DNA of 64,000 bases from Chlorobiaceae bacterium (GTDB lineage: Bacteria > Bacteroidota > Chlorobiia > Chlorobiales > Chlorobiaceae). This document shows, one piece after another, positions 24,812-34,797 of the stretch (positions are counted from its first letter, which is position 1; every line of letters starts with the position of its first letter). Made by a program: the position numbers and the translations under genes. Under the pieces are notes generated by a model, which made no database searches, was not told the DNA's origin, and saw only the letters and a list, made by a program, of their open reading frames with translations. The DNA is taken from positions 18,857 to 82,856 of the forward strand of contig JAAXXK010000005.1 in the NCBI GenBank assembly GCA_013334525.1, read 5' to 3'.

Positions 24812-25446
24812 AAGTCAATAAACGATTGAAACCTGTTGATCGTAGCGCATAAAGCTCCGGTATCCAGAAACGGGCCAAGGGCGGCAATGCCGTAGGCTCC
24901 GTTTTCGATGCAGGCGTAAGCTTTTTCAGGAGTGATTCCACCAACGGCAAATACCGGAATCGAAACGCTCCTGCACACTTCCTGAAGCGCATCGAGCCCT
25001 TGTGAAGGCCCGAAAGCCTCCTTGGAGGGGGTCGGGAATACCGGCCCGAAGAGCAGGTAATCGATGCCGGCCCTTGCAGCCTCGACCGCCGTTGCCTTGC
25101 CGTGAACGCTTCCGCCTGCGATCAGGCCCGGGGCTGCCTTCCGGACGATGTCGCAAGGACAGGCGGATTCGGGAAGATGTACACCGTCGGCCCCTGTCGC
25201 AAGGGCGATATCGAACCGCTCGTTGAGCATGAGCAGTGAGCCCGAAGCCTTGATGAGAGGGGATAGCTGAAGGCAAAGCGAATGCACGGCTCCCGCCTCA
25301 AGTCCTTTCTCGCGAAGCTGGAAGATTACCGGCACTGAACCGGCAAGCGCTTCGGACTGTGCGACAGCAAGGCCTCGGTTTGACAGATGCTCAACTCCGC
25401 TGCTGACCACCATCAGGCGGGGGAGTCGGGAATTATTTATAACCAT
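24808..25446 (-). CDS. tenI: ThiE-family paralog, probable thiazole tautomerase TenI
   Basis: The 212-residue TIM-barrel protein is related to ThiE, but the metal ligands differ. It has [21 protein letters not shown] where ThiE has ND and GQDD. It also has [13 protein letters not shown], with a histidine where TenI keeps its catalytic one. These features fit TenI, which aromatises the thiazole carboxylate product of ThiG. The assignment is inferred from motifs. The ORF-track GTG start lies 15 bp upstream of the ATG I chose. It is the first gene of the thiamine operon; I see no TPP riboswitch in the 104 bp before ridA. Confidence 0.75.
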   Translation of the reverse strand: MVINNSRLPRLMVVSSGVEHLSNRGLAVAQSEALAGSVPVIFQLREKGLEAGAVHSLCLQLSPLIKASGSLLMLNERFDIALATGADGVHLPESACPCDIVRKAAPGLIAGGSVHGKATAVEAARAGIDYLLFGPVFPTPSKEAFGPSQGLDALQEVCRSVSIPVFAVGGITPEKAYACIENGAYGIAALGPFLDTGALCATINRFQSFIDL

Positions 25447-25565
25447 ACATTCCAATTTCACGCACGATAACTATTTTTCAAATGTATTCACAATGAAGCG
25501 CCTGTCTTCGTGCCCCATCGAGACAGTGCTTTAGTCATATTTGTCAAATTACAACCCAATCCATT

Positions 25566-26039
25566 ATGGCATCCATCGAGGAATTACTGAATAAATCCGG
25601 ACTCGTCCTTCCAGCCGTTGCGGCTCCTGCAGGACTTTACCAACCGGCGATCCGCATAGGGGAGCTGGTTTACACTTCAGGACAATTGCCGCTGGTCGAC
25701 GGAAAACTCCTGGAACCCGGAGGAAAGGGAAGGGTAGGCGAAACGAGCCAGGATGATGCTGCAAAAGCAGCCAGGACGGCGGCGATCAATGCCGTGGCAG
25801 CTCTCAGGTCGGTGGTCGGTTCTCTCGACGCCGTTTCCCGGATTGTCAAACTGACTGTCTTTGTTTCAAGCGAGCAGGGCTTCACGAACCAGCATATCGT
25901 TGCCAATGGGGCATCGTCCCTGATCGGAGAGATTTTTGGTGACGCGGGACGACATGTCAGAAGTGCGATCGGCGTCGCAGCGCTGCCTCTTGATGCCAGC
26001 GTCGAAGTCGAGCTGATCGCTTTTTCCCCTCTTGCCTGA
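25566..26039 (+). CDS. RidA/YjgF/UK114 family protein
   Basis: RidA-type enimine deaminases remove reactive 2-aminoacrylate-type intermediates. The 157-residue protein aligns with the YjgH-like branch: YTSGQLPLVDGKLLEPGGKGRVGE, AARTAAINAVAALRSVVGSLD, VKLTVFVSS, and RSAIGVAALPLDASVEVELIAFS. The conserved arginine before SAIG is present. It is longer than RidA proper (about 130 residues), so the exact substrate is uncertain. It stands alone on the plus strand, followed by a hairpin and a long gene-poor gap. Confidence 0.88.
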   Translation: MASIEELLNKSGLVLPAVAAPAGLYQPAIRIGELVYTSGQLPLVDGKLLEPGGKGRVGETSQDDAAKAARTAAINAVAALRSVVGSLDAVSRIVKLTVFVSSEQGFTNQHIVANGASSLIGEIFGDAGRHVRSAIGVAALPLDASVEVELIAFSPLA

Positions 26040-26070
26040 ACCTCCATCCCGTTCAGCCGCCTGTTTTTAT
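26036..26070 (+). terminator. Weak terminator-like hairpin at the end of ridA
   Basis: CTGAAC/GTTCAG forms a 6-bp stem whose left arm includes the ridA stop codon, with a short T-run (TTTTTATT) about 10 bases after it. The stem is short and the T-run is not adjacent, so this is a tentative call. Confidence 0.3.
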
Positions 26071-26075
26071 TGAAA

Positions 26076-26108
26076 CTCTCCTCTCCGATTGACAAGGGGA
26101 GGGGAGAG
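26076..26108. other. 11-bp stem hairpin downstream of ridA
   Basis: CTCTCCTCTCC pairs with GGAGGGGAGAG (one G-U pair) across an 11-base loop. No T-run follows on the plus strand. It could stabilise the 3' end of the ridA transcript. Confidence 0.45.
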
Positions 26109-26109
26109 G

Positions 26110-27000
26110 GTTGATCCCTGAATGGCGGTTTCTAAATCCATCCTTGAACCTCTTTGCTCACCAATTCCATCTTGATCATCTATTAGGATATCAATCATTA
26201 TGGATGAGTATGTCGTGCACATTAAATGGTGATCAAAAGCAGGTATTATCATAATAATTTTATGATATAAGCTTTCAACAATATTATTGAAGTGTCGTAT
26301 TTATAGCCGTTTAGTTTGGTTTATTGTTGTCTGTTTATATTAATCTTAATGCTTATATCTGTGATATGAAATTTAGTAAAGTTTTTATTAGATAAAATAA
26401 CCTAATTTCTTTAAATAAAAATAAATATGATAATTTACATGTGTAATATATTATGTATTAAGTTGAAAAATAAATGCCACATTAGATGGTATTTGTTGTG
26501 AGATAAAATTTTTATTAACAGTTGAGTTGTGTTTTAATTTAAGTGGTTATAAATCTATTTAAATGTTTGGATTATTTGTGGGTAATTACATTGTAATAAT
26601 TTACATTACTGATAAGTGGTGTGCTGTTATGGAGTTAAGTAATTGTGTTGAGAGGTGGTTATAAAATGGATTAAACTAGGTTTGTATGTGAGGTTAATCG
26701 CTTCGTTATTGTGGGCTCAAAAATGATCTCCCCTTGTCGGTCGCAGCCCGGCGGTTTAATGGTTGAATGTTTTTTTGCGAATTACTCTTCTCTTCGGTAA
26801 ACTAAAGGGCTGGCTCCTGCTGTAACTGTATTCATTTCCGGTTGCTCCGGGCCAAGCCGGAATCCCATTATTTCTCCAGGTACTTCTGTTTCAGGAGTCT
26901 CTGCATTTCCAGGCCGGTTCGTTATCGTCTTCAGGCCTTATCCATTGACGGCATGGTGTTTGTCATGCATTTTCCTTTACATATCCCTTAAAGACAGTTC
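26110..27000. other. Long gene-poor gap with an AT-rich, G-skewed core
   Basis: No convincing ORF lies here in either direction. From about 26280 to 26700 the base composition drops to about 24% GC by hand count, with roughly 80 G to 22 C on the plus strand, unlike the GC-rich flanks. From 26710 to 27000 the sequence returns to normal composition and forms the leader of the S41 protease gene. I see no tRNA, CRISPR, 4.5S RNA or DnaA-box cluster. Confidence 0.6.
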
Positions 27001-27002
27001 TC

Positions 27003-28640
27003 ATGTCCCGTATTTTCAGTGCCGTACTCATGATAATTGTCCTGGTGTTCGGCATCTTTATCGGACTCAGGATAAAGGGGGGAGGAGGTAACGAAGCGAG
27101 CGGACGGCAGGCCAAGGTGTCGGATGCCTACCGGCTTATCCGGTCGGCGTATGTGGACCCTGTCAATGAGGACAGCCTTGCCGGTGCAGGCATCCGGGGA
27201 ATGGTCCAGTCGCTGGATCCCCATTCGCTCTATCTTGAACCTGAAAAAGCTGCTTATGCCAATTCCGAGCTCGAAGGGAACTTCGACGGCATAGGCATTG
27301 AATTCGATGTCGTGCATGATACGCTCCTTGTTGTCACTCCCCTTGCCGGAGGCCCGAGCGAATCGGCAGGCATAATGCCCGGTGACCGTATTGTCGCGAT
27401 CGATTCCATGAATGCCGTCGGCATAACCCCGGGTTCTGTGCTCAAGAAGCTCAGGGGCGTGCGGGGCTCAAAGGTCAGCCTCAAGGTATACCGGCCCGTT
27501 GCCCGCAAAATGATCGATTTTCTTGTTACGAGGGGGAAGATTTCCACATCGAGCATCGCCGCCTCCTTCATGGTCGATAACCGGACGGGATATATCAGGA
27601 TCAGCCAGTTCATGGCGACTACCGCCGCAGAGTTCCATAATGCCCTTCAGAAGCTTCGCGCAGAGGGGATGCAGCATCTTGTCATCGATGTAAGGGGTAA
27701 CCCGGGGGGCTTTCTCGACCAGGCTGTCGAAGTGGCTGACGAAATGCTGCCCGAGAAGAAGCTCATTGTTTATACAAAAAGCCGTCACGGCGGGGCGGAC
27801 GAGATGAAATATGTCGCCAGGCCGGGAGGGCTGTTCGAGAACGGTTCTCTCTGTCTCCTTGTCGATCGCGGAAGCGCTTCTGCGGCCGAGATTCTCGCCG
27901 GGGCCCTTCAGGATAACCGGCGCGGTGTCATCGTGGGGGAACTGACCTTCGGCAAGGGACTTGTCCAGAGGCAGTTTCCGTTTTCGGACGGCTCGGCAGT
28001 CCGGCTTACGGTTTCGAGATACTATACTCCTACAGGCCGCCAGATCCAGAGAGGTTACGACGAAGGCATGCATGGGCGAGAGCGATACTACAAGGAGATG
28101 TTCACCAGGAGTCTTCCTGACAACTTTATGAAAAAGTATGGAGGATTGCTGTACAAGGACAGCGGGGATATTTCAGTATACAGCACCGGCCGCATTTCCG
28201 GAAGCGTTCCGGGCGACAGCCTCAGGACGGTGCTTGCCAGGGCCGGAGGTATTTTGCCTGATTATTGGGTTTTCGGCAAGCCATATACCAACCTGTACCA
28301 GGAGCTTTATGCGAAGGGGGTTTTCGAGGACATGGCACTGAAGCTGATCGACGACCCCGGAAGCCCTGTCCAGAAATACCGGAAATCGGCTCAGGCCTAT
28401 CTTGATGGTTACAAGGGTCCCGAAAATCTTGAGACGCTTATCAGGAAGGAGTGCACAGCCAGGAAGATCAAGTTCGCCGCACCGGAGTTCAACCAGGATC
28501 GAGGTTTTATCCTTTTGACCCTTAAGGCGAGGATTGCAAGGCAGTTGTTCGGAACTGAAGAGCAGGTCAAGGTGTTAATCCTTCAAAGCGATCCTGTCAT
28601 GAAGGTCGCTCGTCATCTCATAGAAAAGCAGGCTTCATGA
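27003..28640 (+). CDS. C-terminal processing peptidase, S41 family
   Basis: This 545-residue protein has an N-terminal signal/anchor (AVLMIIVLVFGIFIGLRI) and should act in the periplasm. A PDZ domain spans about residues 75-165 (GIGIEFDVVHDTLLVVTPLAGGPSESAGIMPGDRIVAID). The S41 catalytic core follows, with Ser in RGSASAAEILAGAL near 290 and Lys in TFGKGLVQRQFP near 317. The C-terminal extension of about 180 residues is larger than in minimal CtpA and has no motif I recognise. Such enzymes trim or degrade exported proteins; the substrate is unknown. Confidence 0.9.
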   Translation: MSRIFSAVLMIIVLVFGIFIGLRIKGGGGNEASGRQAKVSDAYRLIRSAYVDPVNEDSLAGAGIRGMVQSLDPHSLYLEPEKAAYANSELEGNFDGIGIEFDVVHDTLLVVTPLAGGPSESAGIMPGDRIVAIDSMNAVGITPGSVLKKLRGVRGSKVSLKVYRPVARKMIDFLVTRGKISTSSIAASFMVDNRTGYIRISQFMATTAAEFHNALQKLRAEGMQHLVIDVRGNPGGFLDQAVEVADEMLPEKKLIVYTKSRHGGADEMKYVARPGGLFENGSLCLLVDRGSASAAEILAGALQDNRRGVIVGELTFGKGLVQRQFPFSDGSAVRLTVSRYYTPTGRQIQRGYDEGMHGRERYYKEMFTRSLPDNFMKKYGGLLYKDSGDISVYSTGRISGSVPGDSLRTVLARAGGILPDYWVFGKPYTNLYQELYAKGVFEDMALKLIDDPGSPVQKYRKSAQAYLDGYKGPENLETLIRKECTARKIKFAAPEFNQDRGFILLTLKARIARQLFGTEEQVKVLILQSDPVMKVARHLIEKQAS

Positions 28641-28702
28641 TGCCTCTTTCCCTTTTCGGGGGCAGGTCAGGTTTGCATTTATCCATATAATCGTGATATG
28701 TT

Positions 28703-29359
28703 ATGTCATTACTCGAAAAAATTAACAGTACCACCTGTACGCTCAGGTTCAAGAACGACTGGCTGAAGATTTTCACCTGCCCGGTGCCTTCGTCGGATTT
28801 TCTGTCATTTGTCGGTGTTGCGACCATCGATGCTCCGCAGCATTCAGTGCTCAGCTTGCTGTACGATATTGATGCAGCGACCGAATGGGTCTGGAAGACA
28901 AGGGAGATGCGCGCGTTGCAGGAAATTTCCGAAACGGACGGCAGGGTGGTATATCAGCTGGTCAGTGCTCCATGGCCCGTTTCGGACAGGGAGATCATCA
29001 CGCGATCAACAGCCTACTTTGATCCTGAGACCTCCGAGGCGTTCATCAAGCTGGAATGCCTTCCTGATTTCCTGCCGTTAAACGACAAGTATGTCAGGGT
29101 TCGGCAACTCGAGGGAGCCTGGAACATTGTGCCGCTTTCCGAGAATTCCTGCCGTGTGGTATTCAGGCTGCATATTGAACCGGGCGGGGAGATCCCGTCA
29201 TGGCTGGCGAACATCGCCGTCATCGACACGCCTTATCATACCATGAACAGCCTCCGTGACATGGTAAAGCGTGAGAAGTACCGTACGCCTGTCGATGCTC
29301 CGTTCAAGAAATCATCGGAGGAGATTGTCAGGAACTACAGCGATTTCGTTGTCGAATAG
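28703..29359 (+). CDS. START-domain lipid-transfer-like protein (copy 1)
   Basis: The 218-residue protein fits one START (StAR-related lipid transfer) domain. It shows the conserved run [70 protein letters not shown] and [36 protein letters not shown]. There is no signal peptide. The fold binds a hydrophobic ligand in a deep pocket; the ligand here is unknown. A paralog lies 45 bp downstream on the same strand, so both are probably made together. Confidence 0.85.
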   Translation: MSLLEKINSTTCTLRFKNDWLKIFTCPVPSSDFLSFVGVATIDAPQHSVLSLLYDIDAATEWVWKTREMRALQEISETDGRVVYQLVSAPWPVSDREIITRSTAYFDPETSEAFIKLECLPDFLPLNDKYVRVRQLEGAWNIVPLSENSCRVVFRLHIEPGGEIPSWLANIAVIDTPYHTMNSLRDMVKREKYRTPVDAPFKKSSEEIVRNYSDFVVE

Positions 29360-29404
29360 CCTCCAGGGCACCTCATTCATCTCATTATTATAAAAGCTGT
29401 ACAA

Positions 29405-30043
29405 ATGGATGTCGCAACTGCCCTCGAGGGCAACTGGGAATTTCGTGTTGATCACAAGGCAATCAAGGTCTACTCCTCTAAAATCAGAGGCTCACATGTG
29501 CTCGGTTTCAAGGCCGAGACCGAGTTTGAGGTGCCGCTCAAGAAGCTGATCAGCCTTTTTCATGATTTCGGCAGTTACAACCGGTGGGTTCATCAACTTG
29601 CCGAAATGGAGGTGCTTCACAAGAACGAGGACCTTGAGTATGTCCTTCGCCAGGTGATCAATACCCCGTGGCCAATACAGAAGCGCGAGCTGATCGTACG
29701 TACCAACCTTCATGCCTCGGAAGAGGGAGCCCTGGCCGTGACGATGAGCGGGATTCCAGATTATCTGCCCTCAAGGCCGGATTTCCACCGTGTTCGTGAA
29801 AGTCGTGGGGTGTGGATCTTGTTGCCGTTGGCGGGAGGCAGGGTTCACATTACCTTCGTGATGCATCTGAACCCCGGCAAAGATATTCCTGCTTCGCTCA
29901 GTAATGCCGCACTTTTCGAAGTTCCGTTCTATTCGCTGCTGAAGATGAGGAGCCTGGCCCAGGATCCCTCCTACACTCCGCCATGGCCATCAGTAGTCGA
30001 TAACCACCTTCATATTATCGAAGAAGATCCCGGCACACACTGA
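29405..30043 (+). CDS. START-domain lipid-transfer-like protein (copy 2)
   Basis: The 212-residue protein repeats the layout of its upstream neighbour: [65 protein letters not shown] and [34 protein letters not shown]. The shared WP(V/I)..RE(I/L)I and P(A/S)(S/W)L.N motifs mark a tandem duplication that has since diverged. The ligand is unknown. The last 29 bp overlap the 3' end of the convergent heptose-kinase gene. Confidence 0.85.
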   Translation: MDVATALEGNWEFRVDHKAIKVYSSKIRGSHVLGFKAETEFEVPLKKLISLFHDFGSYNRWVHQLAEMEVLHKNEDLEYVLRQVINTPWPIQKRELIVRTNLHASEEGALAVTMSGIPDYLPSRPDFHRVRESRGVWILLPLAGGRVHITFVMHLNPGKDIPASLSNAALFEVPFYSLLKMRSLAQDPSYTPPWPSVVDNHLHIIEEDPGTH

Positions 30044-31004
30044 AGAGTTTCTCGGCCTTTACCGGCACAGCCCCGACCTCCTGGCAGACCGTTCCGGCCG
30101 CAAGATTGGCGATTTTTGTGCTGGTCACCAGATCCAGGCCGGCGGCTGTCCCCAGGGCGAGCAGGCCGATGACGGTGTCTCCGGCACCTGATACGTCGGC
30201 CACCTCAAGCGATGCTGCCGGTATGTGCGTGAAGGTACCGTTGTAGACAGAAATTCCTTTTTCGCTTCTGGTTACGACGAAACTCCCGGCTTCGAGTTTT
30301 TCCATGAGCATCCGACAGGCTTTTTCGACCTCCTCGTCACTGTTTTGCACTACGATGCCGAGTGATGCGGCCAGCTCTGAAAGGTTGGGCTTGAATACGG
30401 TGCATCCTCCGTAGGAAAAAAACCCCTTGAGCTTCGGATCGACGAGCACAGGAATGCCCAGTTTCCTGCAGAGGCCGGTTATCGATGAGATCAACGATCC
30501 GGTCAGGACCCCCTTGTTATAATCTTCGAGCACCACGGCATCGAGCGTTCCTGCGACCTCGCGGAACATTCCGAAAAGCTTTGCTTCGATGGCCTCGTCC
30601 ATCGGGTGCCGGCTTTCGTGGTCCACCCTTGTGATATGGTGGTTCTGGGACAGGATTCTCGTTTTGCTTGTCGTCGGCCGGGAAGGGTCTTCGACAAGCA
30701 TTCCGGATTCAAGTCCGTGCTCCTCCATGAGGGTATTGAGCCCCTCACGTCCGGAATCCATGCCGGTAAGGCCGAAAAGGAAGGTTTCTGCGCCAAGCGC
30801 ATGGGTGTTGAGGGCTACGTTGGCAGCTCCGCCGAGACGGCTGTCCTCATGGGTTACATCAACGACGGGTACGGGGTATTCGGGAGAGATTCGGGATACA
30901 TGCCCGAAAATGTATTTGTCGATCATCACATCGCCGACGACAGCTATTTTCTGCTTGCGGAACGACTGGAAAAGTTGTTCAAGTGCAACTGGTGCCATAC
31001 TCAT
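30015..31004 (-). CDS. rfaE1: D-glycero-beta-D-manno-heptose-7-phosphate kinase (RfaE domain I)
   Basis: This PfkB-family kinase phosphorylates heptose-7-phosphate at C1 for LPS inner-core heptose. The 329-residue protein has [26 protein letters not shown] and [10 protein letters not shown] near the N-terminus, and the PfkB signature [16 protein letters not shown] near residue 260. Only the kinase domain is present; the adenylyltransferase domain found fused in HldE is absent and must be encoded elsewhere. A second ATG lies 6 bp after the first. The gene diverges from ffh. Confidence 0.92.
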   Translation of the reverse strand: MSMAPVALEQLFQSFRKQKIAVVGDVMIDKYIFGHVSRISPEYPVPVVDVTHEDSRLGGAANVALNTHALGAETFLFGLTGMDSGREGLNTLMEEHGLESGMLVEDPSRPTTSKTRILSQNHHITRVDHESRHPMDEAIEAKLFGMFREVAGTLDAVVLEDYNKGVLTGSLISSITGLCRKLGIPVLVDPKLKGFFSYGGCTVFKPNLSELAASLGIVVQNSDEEVEKACRMLMEKLEAGSFVVTRSEKGISVYNGTFTHIPAASLEVADVSGAGDTVIGLLALGTAAGLDLVTSTKIANLAAGTVCQEVGAVPVKAEKLFSVCRDLLR

Positions 31005-31137
31005 TGAAATTGATATATTAGGGTCAATATATAACAGAAAAATACTCTGTAGAAGCTTGAACAGGTGGGTTTTATTTTACAAGAAAAATGTTATATTTAA
31101 AGCTATCCATTTTTAGAATTTATGTGACAGGTACAAC

Positions 31138-32487
31138 ATGTTCGACAATCTCAGCGATAAACTAGAGCTAACCTTCAAAAAGCTCGCCGGTCAGGCCACG
31201 ATCAACGAGATCAATATTGGTATTGCCATGCGCGATATCAAGCGTGCGTTGCTTGGTGCCGATGTCAACTACAAGGTCGCAAAGAAACTGGTTGAGGACA
31301 TCAGGGAGAAATCCCTTGGTGAAGCCGTCATAAAAAGCGTTTCGCCGGCCCAGATGATCGTCAAGATCGTTAACGACGAGCTGACCGAAATCATGGGCGG
31401 TGAGAACCGTCCGCTGAACCTTCCTGCGAAAAAGGGCCCTGTTGTCATTATGGTTGCGGGCTTGCAGGGTTCCGGAAAGACCACATTCTGCGCCAAGCTG
31501 GCAAAAAGGCTCAAGAAGAACGGTAAGAACCCGATTCTTGTGGCCGCCGACGTCTATCGCCCGGCTGCGGTCGATCAGCTCAAGTCGCTCGGCGAGCAGA
31601 TTGATGTCCCGGTGTTTTCGATAGAGGCGCAGGATGCGATGAAAGCCGCGCTCGGCGGCATCGAAGCTGCCCGCGATGGAGCAAGGGATGTCGTCATCGT
31701 CGATACAGCAGGACGCCTGCAGATAGACGAGGTGATGATGGCCGAGGCTGAGGCGCTCAAGAACGCGATCAAGCCAGACGAACTTCTGTTTGTCGTCGAC
31801 TCCATGATGGGCCAGGAGGCTGTCAACACGGCAAAGGCATTCAATGACCGGCTCGATTTCGACGGCGTTGTGCTGACCAAGCTCGACGGCGACTCCCGCG
31901 GCGGAGCAGCCCTCTCTATCCGGCAGGTGGTCGAAAAGCCTATCAAGTTCATGAGCGTTGGAGAGAAGGTCGACGATCTCGATCTGTTCTATCCTGAGCG
32001 TATGGCCCAGAGGATTCTCGGTATGGGCGATATCGTCAGCTTCGTCGAGAAGGCCCAGGAGACCCTCGACCTAGAAAAGACCATGGAGATGCAGTCGAAG
32101 CTCATGAAGAACGAGTTCGACCTTAACGACTTTTTTGACCAGCTTCAGCAGCTCAAGAAGATGGGTTCGATCCAGGGGCTTATTGAAATGGTGCCCGGAT
32201 TGAACAAGATGGTGCCGAAACAGGACCTCGAGAACCTCGACTTCAAGCCGATCGAGGCCATGATCTCTTCGATGACCACCCAGGAGCGCAAGACGCCCGA
32301 GATCATCAACGGCAGCCGTCGCCAGCGCATCGCCCGCGGAAGCGGCACGAGGGTTCAGGAGGTCAATATGCTGCTCAAGCAGTTCCAGGATATGAAGAAG
32401 ATGATGCGCTCGGTGAGCAGGCTGACCCAGTCGGGTCGCAAGATCACCTCGCAGAACCTCGCACTCGACAAGTTTCTGAAAAGATAA
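31138..32487 (+). CDS. ffh: Signal recognition particle protein Ffh
   Basis: Ffh binds signal peptides and 4.5S RNA and targets ribosomes to the membrane. The 449-residue protein has the N domain, the G domain with [24 protein letters not shown] and [13 protein letters not shown], and a methionine-rich M domain ([11 protein letters not shown]). The RNA-binding segment [19 protein letters not shown] is intact. It is the first gene of ffh-rpsP-rimM-trmD-rplS. Confidence 0.98.
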   Translation: MFDNLSDKLELTFKKLAGQATINEINIGIAMRDIKRALLGADVNYKVAKKLVEDIREKSLGEAVIKSVSPAQMIVKIVNDELTEIMGGENRPLNLPAKKGPVVIMVAGLQGSGKTTFCAKLAKRLKKNGKNPILVAADVYRPAAVDQLKSLGEQIDVPVFSIEAQDAMKAALGGIEAARDGARDVVIVDTAGRLQIDEVMMAEAEALKNAIKPDELLFVVDSMMGQEAVNTAKAFNDRLDFDGVVLTKLDGDSRGGAALSIRQVVEKPIKFMSVGEKVDDLDLFYPERMAQRILGMGDIVSFVEKAQETLDLEKTMEMQSKLMKNEFDLNDFFDQLQQLKKMGSIQGLIEMVPGLNKMVPKQDLENLDFKPIEAMISSMTTQERKTPEIINGSRRQRIARGSGTRVQEVNMLLKQFQDMKKMMRSVSRLTQSGRKITSQNLALDKFLKR

Positions 32488-32525
32488 ATGATCATTGTCT
32501 CTTAATAAATTAAACTCATTACGCT

Positions 32526-32939
32526 TTGGTTAAGATCAGATTGAAAAGGGCTGGAAGGAAAAAGTTGCCGTTTTACCAGATCGTTGCAGCCGATGGCCGC
32601 GCGCCCAGGGATGGCAAGTTTCTTGAAGTGATCGGACATTACAACCCGACCGCGAAGCCGCATGCCGTAACCATCGAAAAGGATCGCGTTACCTACTGGC
32701 TGAACGTTGGCGCACAGCCGACAGCAACAGTCCACAGCCTACTGCGTGGTACAGGCCTGCTTCATGAAATGAACCTGAAGCGCCGTGGTGTCAGCGAGAG
32801 CGATATCACCGCACAGATGGAACAGTGGCAGCTGAAAGAGACCGAAAGGCGCCAGAAACGCCTCACGTTGAAACTCCGTCGCCGCCAGAACAAGAAGGCC
32901 GCTGAGGCTGCAGCAGCAGCTGGTTCAGCAGAGGCCTGA
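32526..32939 (+). CDS. rpsP: Ribosomal protein bS16, with TTG start and long Ala-rich tail
   Basis: bS16 binds 16S rRNA in the 30S body. The start must be TTG because it gives the family N-terminus [13 protein letters not shown], and no ATG fits. No strong Shine-Dalgarno sequence precedes it. The conserved core ([27 protein letters not shown]) spans about the first 80 residues. The remainder is a basic, then Ala-rich extension ending [16 protein letters not shown], making 137 residues against about 80-90 for minimal S16. Confidence 0.95.
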   Translation: MVKIRLKRAGRKKLPFYQIVAADGRAPRDGKFLEVIGHYNPTAKPHAVTIEKDRVTYWLNVGAQPTATVHSLLRGTGLLHEMNLKRRGVSESDITAQMEQWQLKETERRQKRLTLKLRRRQNKKAAEAAAAAGSAEA

Positions 32940-32973
32940 GGGTTCAGGACAGGGGATTGAAAACGTTAACCGA

Positions 32974-33486
32974 TTGAACGGGGTGGAGCTTTTTCTGACG
33001 GGTATCATTTTGAAGCCCAAAGGGTTGAAAGGCGAACTCAAGGTTCAGCCGGTTACCGATTTTCCGGAAAGCTTCCTGAAACGTCGGGAATATTATATCG
33101 GCAAGAACCCTGATGATGTCGTGCTGCGCAAAGTTGTTACGGCAAAGCTTAATCAGGGTTTCGCATGGATGATGATTGACGGCGTCGGCTGCCGTGAACA
33201 GGCCGAGGCCATGGCAGGTCAACGGCTTTATGTGACCGCAGACGCCCTTGAGAAAATGCCTGACGGCAGGGCCTACATCCATGATCTTATCGGTCTGGAG
33301 GTGCTTGACGAACAGGGCGAAAGAATCGGAGTGCTCAGGGATGTTCTGCAGATGCCGGCCCATGACGTTTACGAGGTAGAGGCGGGTGGCCGTAAGGTGC
33401 TTGTGCCCGCAGTCGAAGATTTTGTGTCCGAAATTGATCTCGGCAAAAGGATAATGGTGCTGCGGAGGTTTTCTGAATTTCTGTAG
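32974..33486 (+). CDS. rimM: Ribosome maturation factor RimM
   Basis: RimM binds S19 and helps mature the 30S head. The 170-residue protein has the N-terminal beta-barrel segment [23 protein letters not shown] and the PRC-barrel segment [33 protein letters not shown]. The end HKxxxP-like [13 protein letters not shown] is also present. The start is TTG (MNGVELFL) in the track; GTG 9 bp later is equally possible and neither has a clear Shine-Dalgarno sequence. It sits between rpsP and trmD, its usual place. Confidence 0.93.
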   Translation: MNGVELFLTGIILKPKGLKGELKVQPVTDFPESFLKRREYYIGKNPDDVVLRKVVTAKLNQGFAWMMIDGVGCREQAEAMAGQRLYVTADALEKMPDGRAYIHDLIGLEVLDEQGERIGVLRDVLQMPAHDVYEVEAGGRKVLVPAVEDFVSEIDLGKRIMVLRRFSEFL

Positions 33487-33537
33487 CCCGAAAGTGTTCT
33501 TGACAAGTTTGATTGCAACGACTCAGGCATCGAATCC

Positions 33538-34230
33538 ATGCGGATAGATATCATAAGCGTCATTCCGGATTTTTTCGTTTCGCCGCTTGAAAAGGGATTG
33601 CTCGGCATCGCGCGGAAAAAAGGCCTTGCACAGATCCACGTGCATAACCTGCACGATTATGGGTTGGGCAAGTACCATCAGGTAGACGATGCGCCGTTCG
33701 GAGGAGGTGCAGGAATGGTTATCCGTCCTGAACCGGTTTTTGATTGTATTGAGAAATTGCAGGCTGAAAGGGTTTATGACGAAGTCATCTTCATGACGCC
33801 AGACGGCAAGCCGTTCGACCAGAAGAGGGCCAACAGGCTATCAAGAAAGGGAAACCTGATTGTGCTCTGCGGCCATTACAAGGCCATGGACGAAAGGATC
33901 CGCCGGACATTGGTGACCATGGAACTCACTGTCGGCGATGTGGTGCTGTCCGGAGGTGAAATTCCGGCGCTCATGTTGAGCGATGCGATCGTGAGGCTTA
34001 TTCCAGGCGTGCTTGGTGACGGAGAGTCGGCTCTGACCGATTCGTTTCAGACCGAAATGCTCGATTGTGCATGGTATACACGCCCTGCAGAGTTCAGGGG
34101 AATGACGGTGCCCGATGTGCTCCTTTCAGGCCATCATGAAAAAATTGAGCTCTGGCGGCAGCAGAATGCGCGCGAACGCACGCTTCAGCGCAGGCCGGAT
34201 CTGCTCGATAAAGAAGAACAGGAAGAGTAA
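33538..34230 (+). CDS. trmD: tRNA (guanine-37-N1)-methyltransferase
   Basis: TrmD makes m1G37 in tRNAs to prevent frameshifting. The 230-residue protein shows the SPOUT-knot features: [52 protein letters not shown] and [29 protein letters not shown]. The length is normal. It keeps the conserved rimM-trmD-rplS order and lies 27 bp before rplS. Confidence 0.98.
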   Translation: MRIDIISVIPDFFVSPLEKGLLGIARKKGLAQIHVHNLHDYGLGKYHQVDDAPFGGGAGMVIRPEPVFDCIEKLQAERVYDEVIFMTPDGKPFDQKRANRLSRKGNLIVLCGHYKAMDERIRRTLVTMELTVGDVVLSGGEIPALMLSDAIVRLIPGVLGDGESALTDSFQTEMLDCAWYTRPAEFRGMTVPDVLLSGHHEKIELWRQQNARERTLQRRPDLLDKEEQEE

Positions 34231-34257
34231 AGACAACATAAAGATAACAGTGTCATC

Positions 34258-34623
34258 ATGGATCAGTTAATTCAATTGGTGGAAGCAACCCAGAGCAGGA
34301 CAGATATTCCCCAGGTTCGTCCCGGCGATACCGTCAGGATACAGCTGAAGGTTATCGAGGGCGAAAAAGAGCGTCTCCAGGCTTTCGAAGGCGTCGTGAT
34401 CAGCGACAGGGGTGCAGGTGGTTCCAAGACCATAACCGTTCGCAAGATTTCGCATGGCGTCGGTGTCGAGAGGATCATTCCTATCAACTCCCCGAACGTC
34501 GAGAGCGTCACGATTGTCAGGAACGGCAAGGCAAGAAGGGCAAAGCTGTTCTACCTGCGCAAGCGTACCGGCAAGGCCGCGCTGAAAGTCAAAGAGCGCA
34601 AGGATTATACCGCCCAGGCGTAA
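34258..34623 (+). CDS. rplS: Ribosomal protein bL19
   Basis: bL19 sits at the 30S-50S interface. The 121-residue protein has [32 protein letters not shown], the [46 protein letters not shown] core and a short basic tail. It is the last gene of the ffh-rplS operon and is followed by a strong hairpin. Confidence 0.98.
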   Translation: MDQLIQLVEATQSRTDIPQVRPGDTVRIQLKVIEGEKERLQAFEGVVISDRGAGGSKTITVRKISHGVGVERIIPINSPNVESVTIVRNGKARRAKLFYLRKRTGKAALKVKERKDYTAQA

Positions 34624-34665
34624 AAGCCTTTTGATTTCGAATATTGCTTCAGCTCTATCGGGAGA

Positions 34666-34692
34666 GCAGCGCTGCCGTCGAGGCGGCGCTGC
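34666..34692. other. Strong GC-rich hairpin after rplS
   Basis: GCAGCGCTGCC pairs with GGCGGCGCTGC (11 positions, one mismatch) across a GTCGA loop. No T-run follows, so it is not a classical intrinsic terminator. It may stabilise the mRNA 3' end or act with Rho. Confidence 0.6.
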
Positions 34693-34797
34693 AGTACCGG
34701 GTGGTTCAGCATGTTTCCTTCCTAAATCGCTGCATCAAGCTGAGCTTCGGCTCAATGCGTCCGTTTCAATACAATCTGGTCGAAATCTGTTTACCGG

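Noticed and set aside
25447-25565. TPP riboswitch before the thiamine operon
   Set aside because: The conserved CTGAGA and ACCTGATC-type elements are not present on the minus strand of this short gap.
26067-26252. 61-codon minus-strand ORF after ridA
   Set aside because: Falls across a strong hairpin and the AT-rich gap, with no protein-like features.
31005-31137. 4.5S (SRP) RNA next to ffh
   Set aside because: The gap is AT-rich and lacks the conserved GGAAGCAGC-type SRP RNA core.
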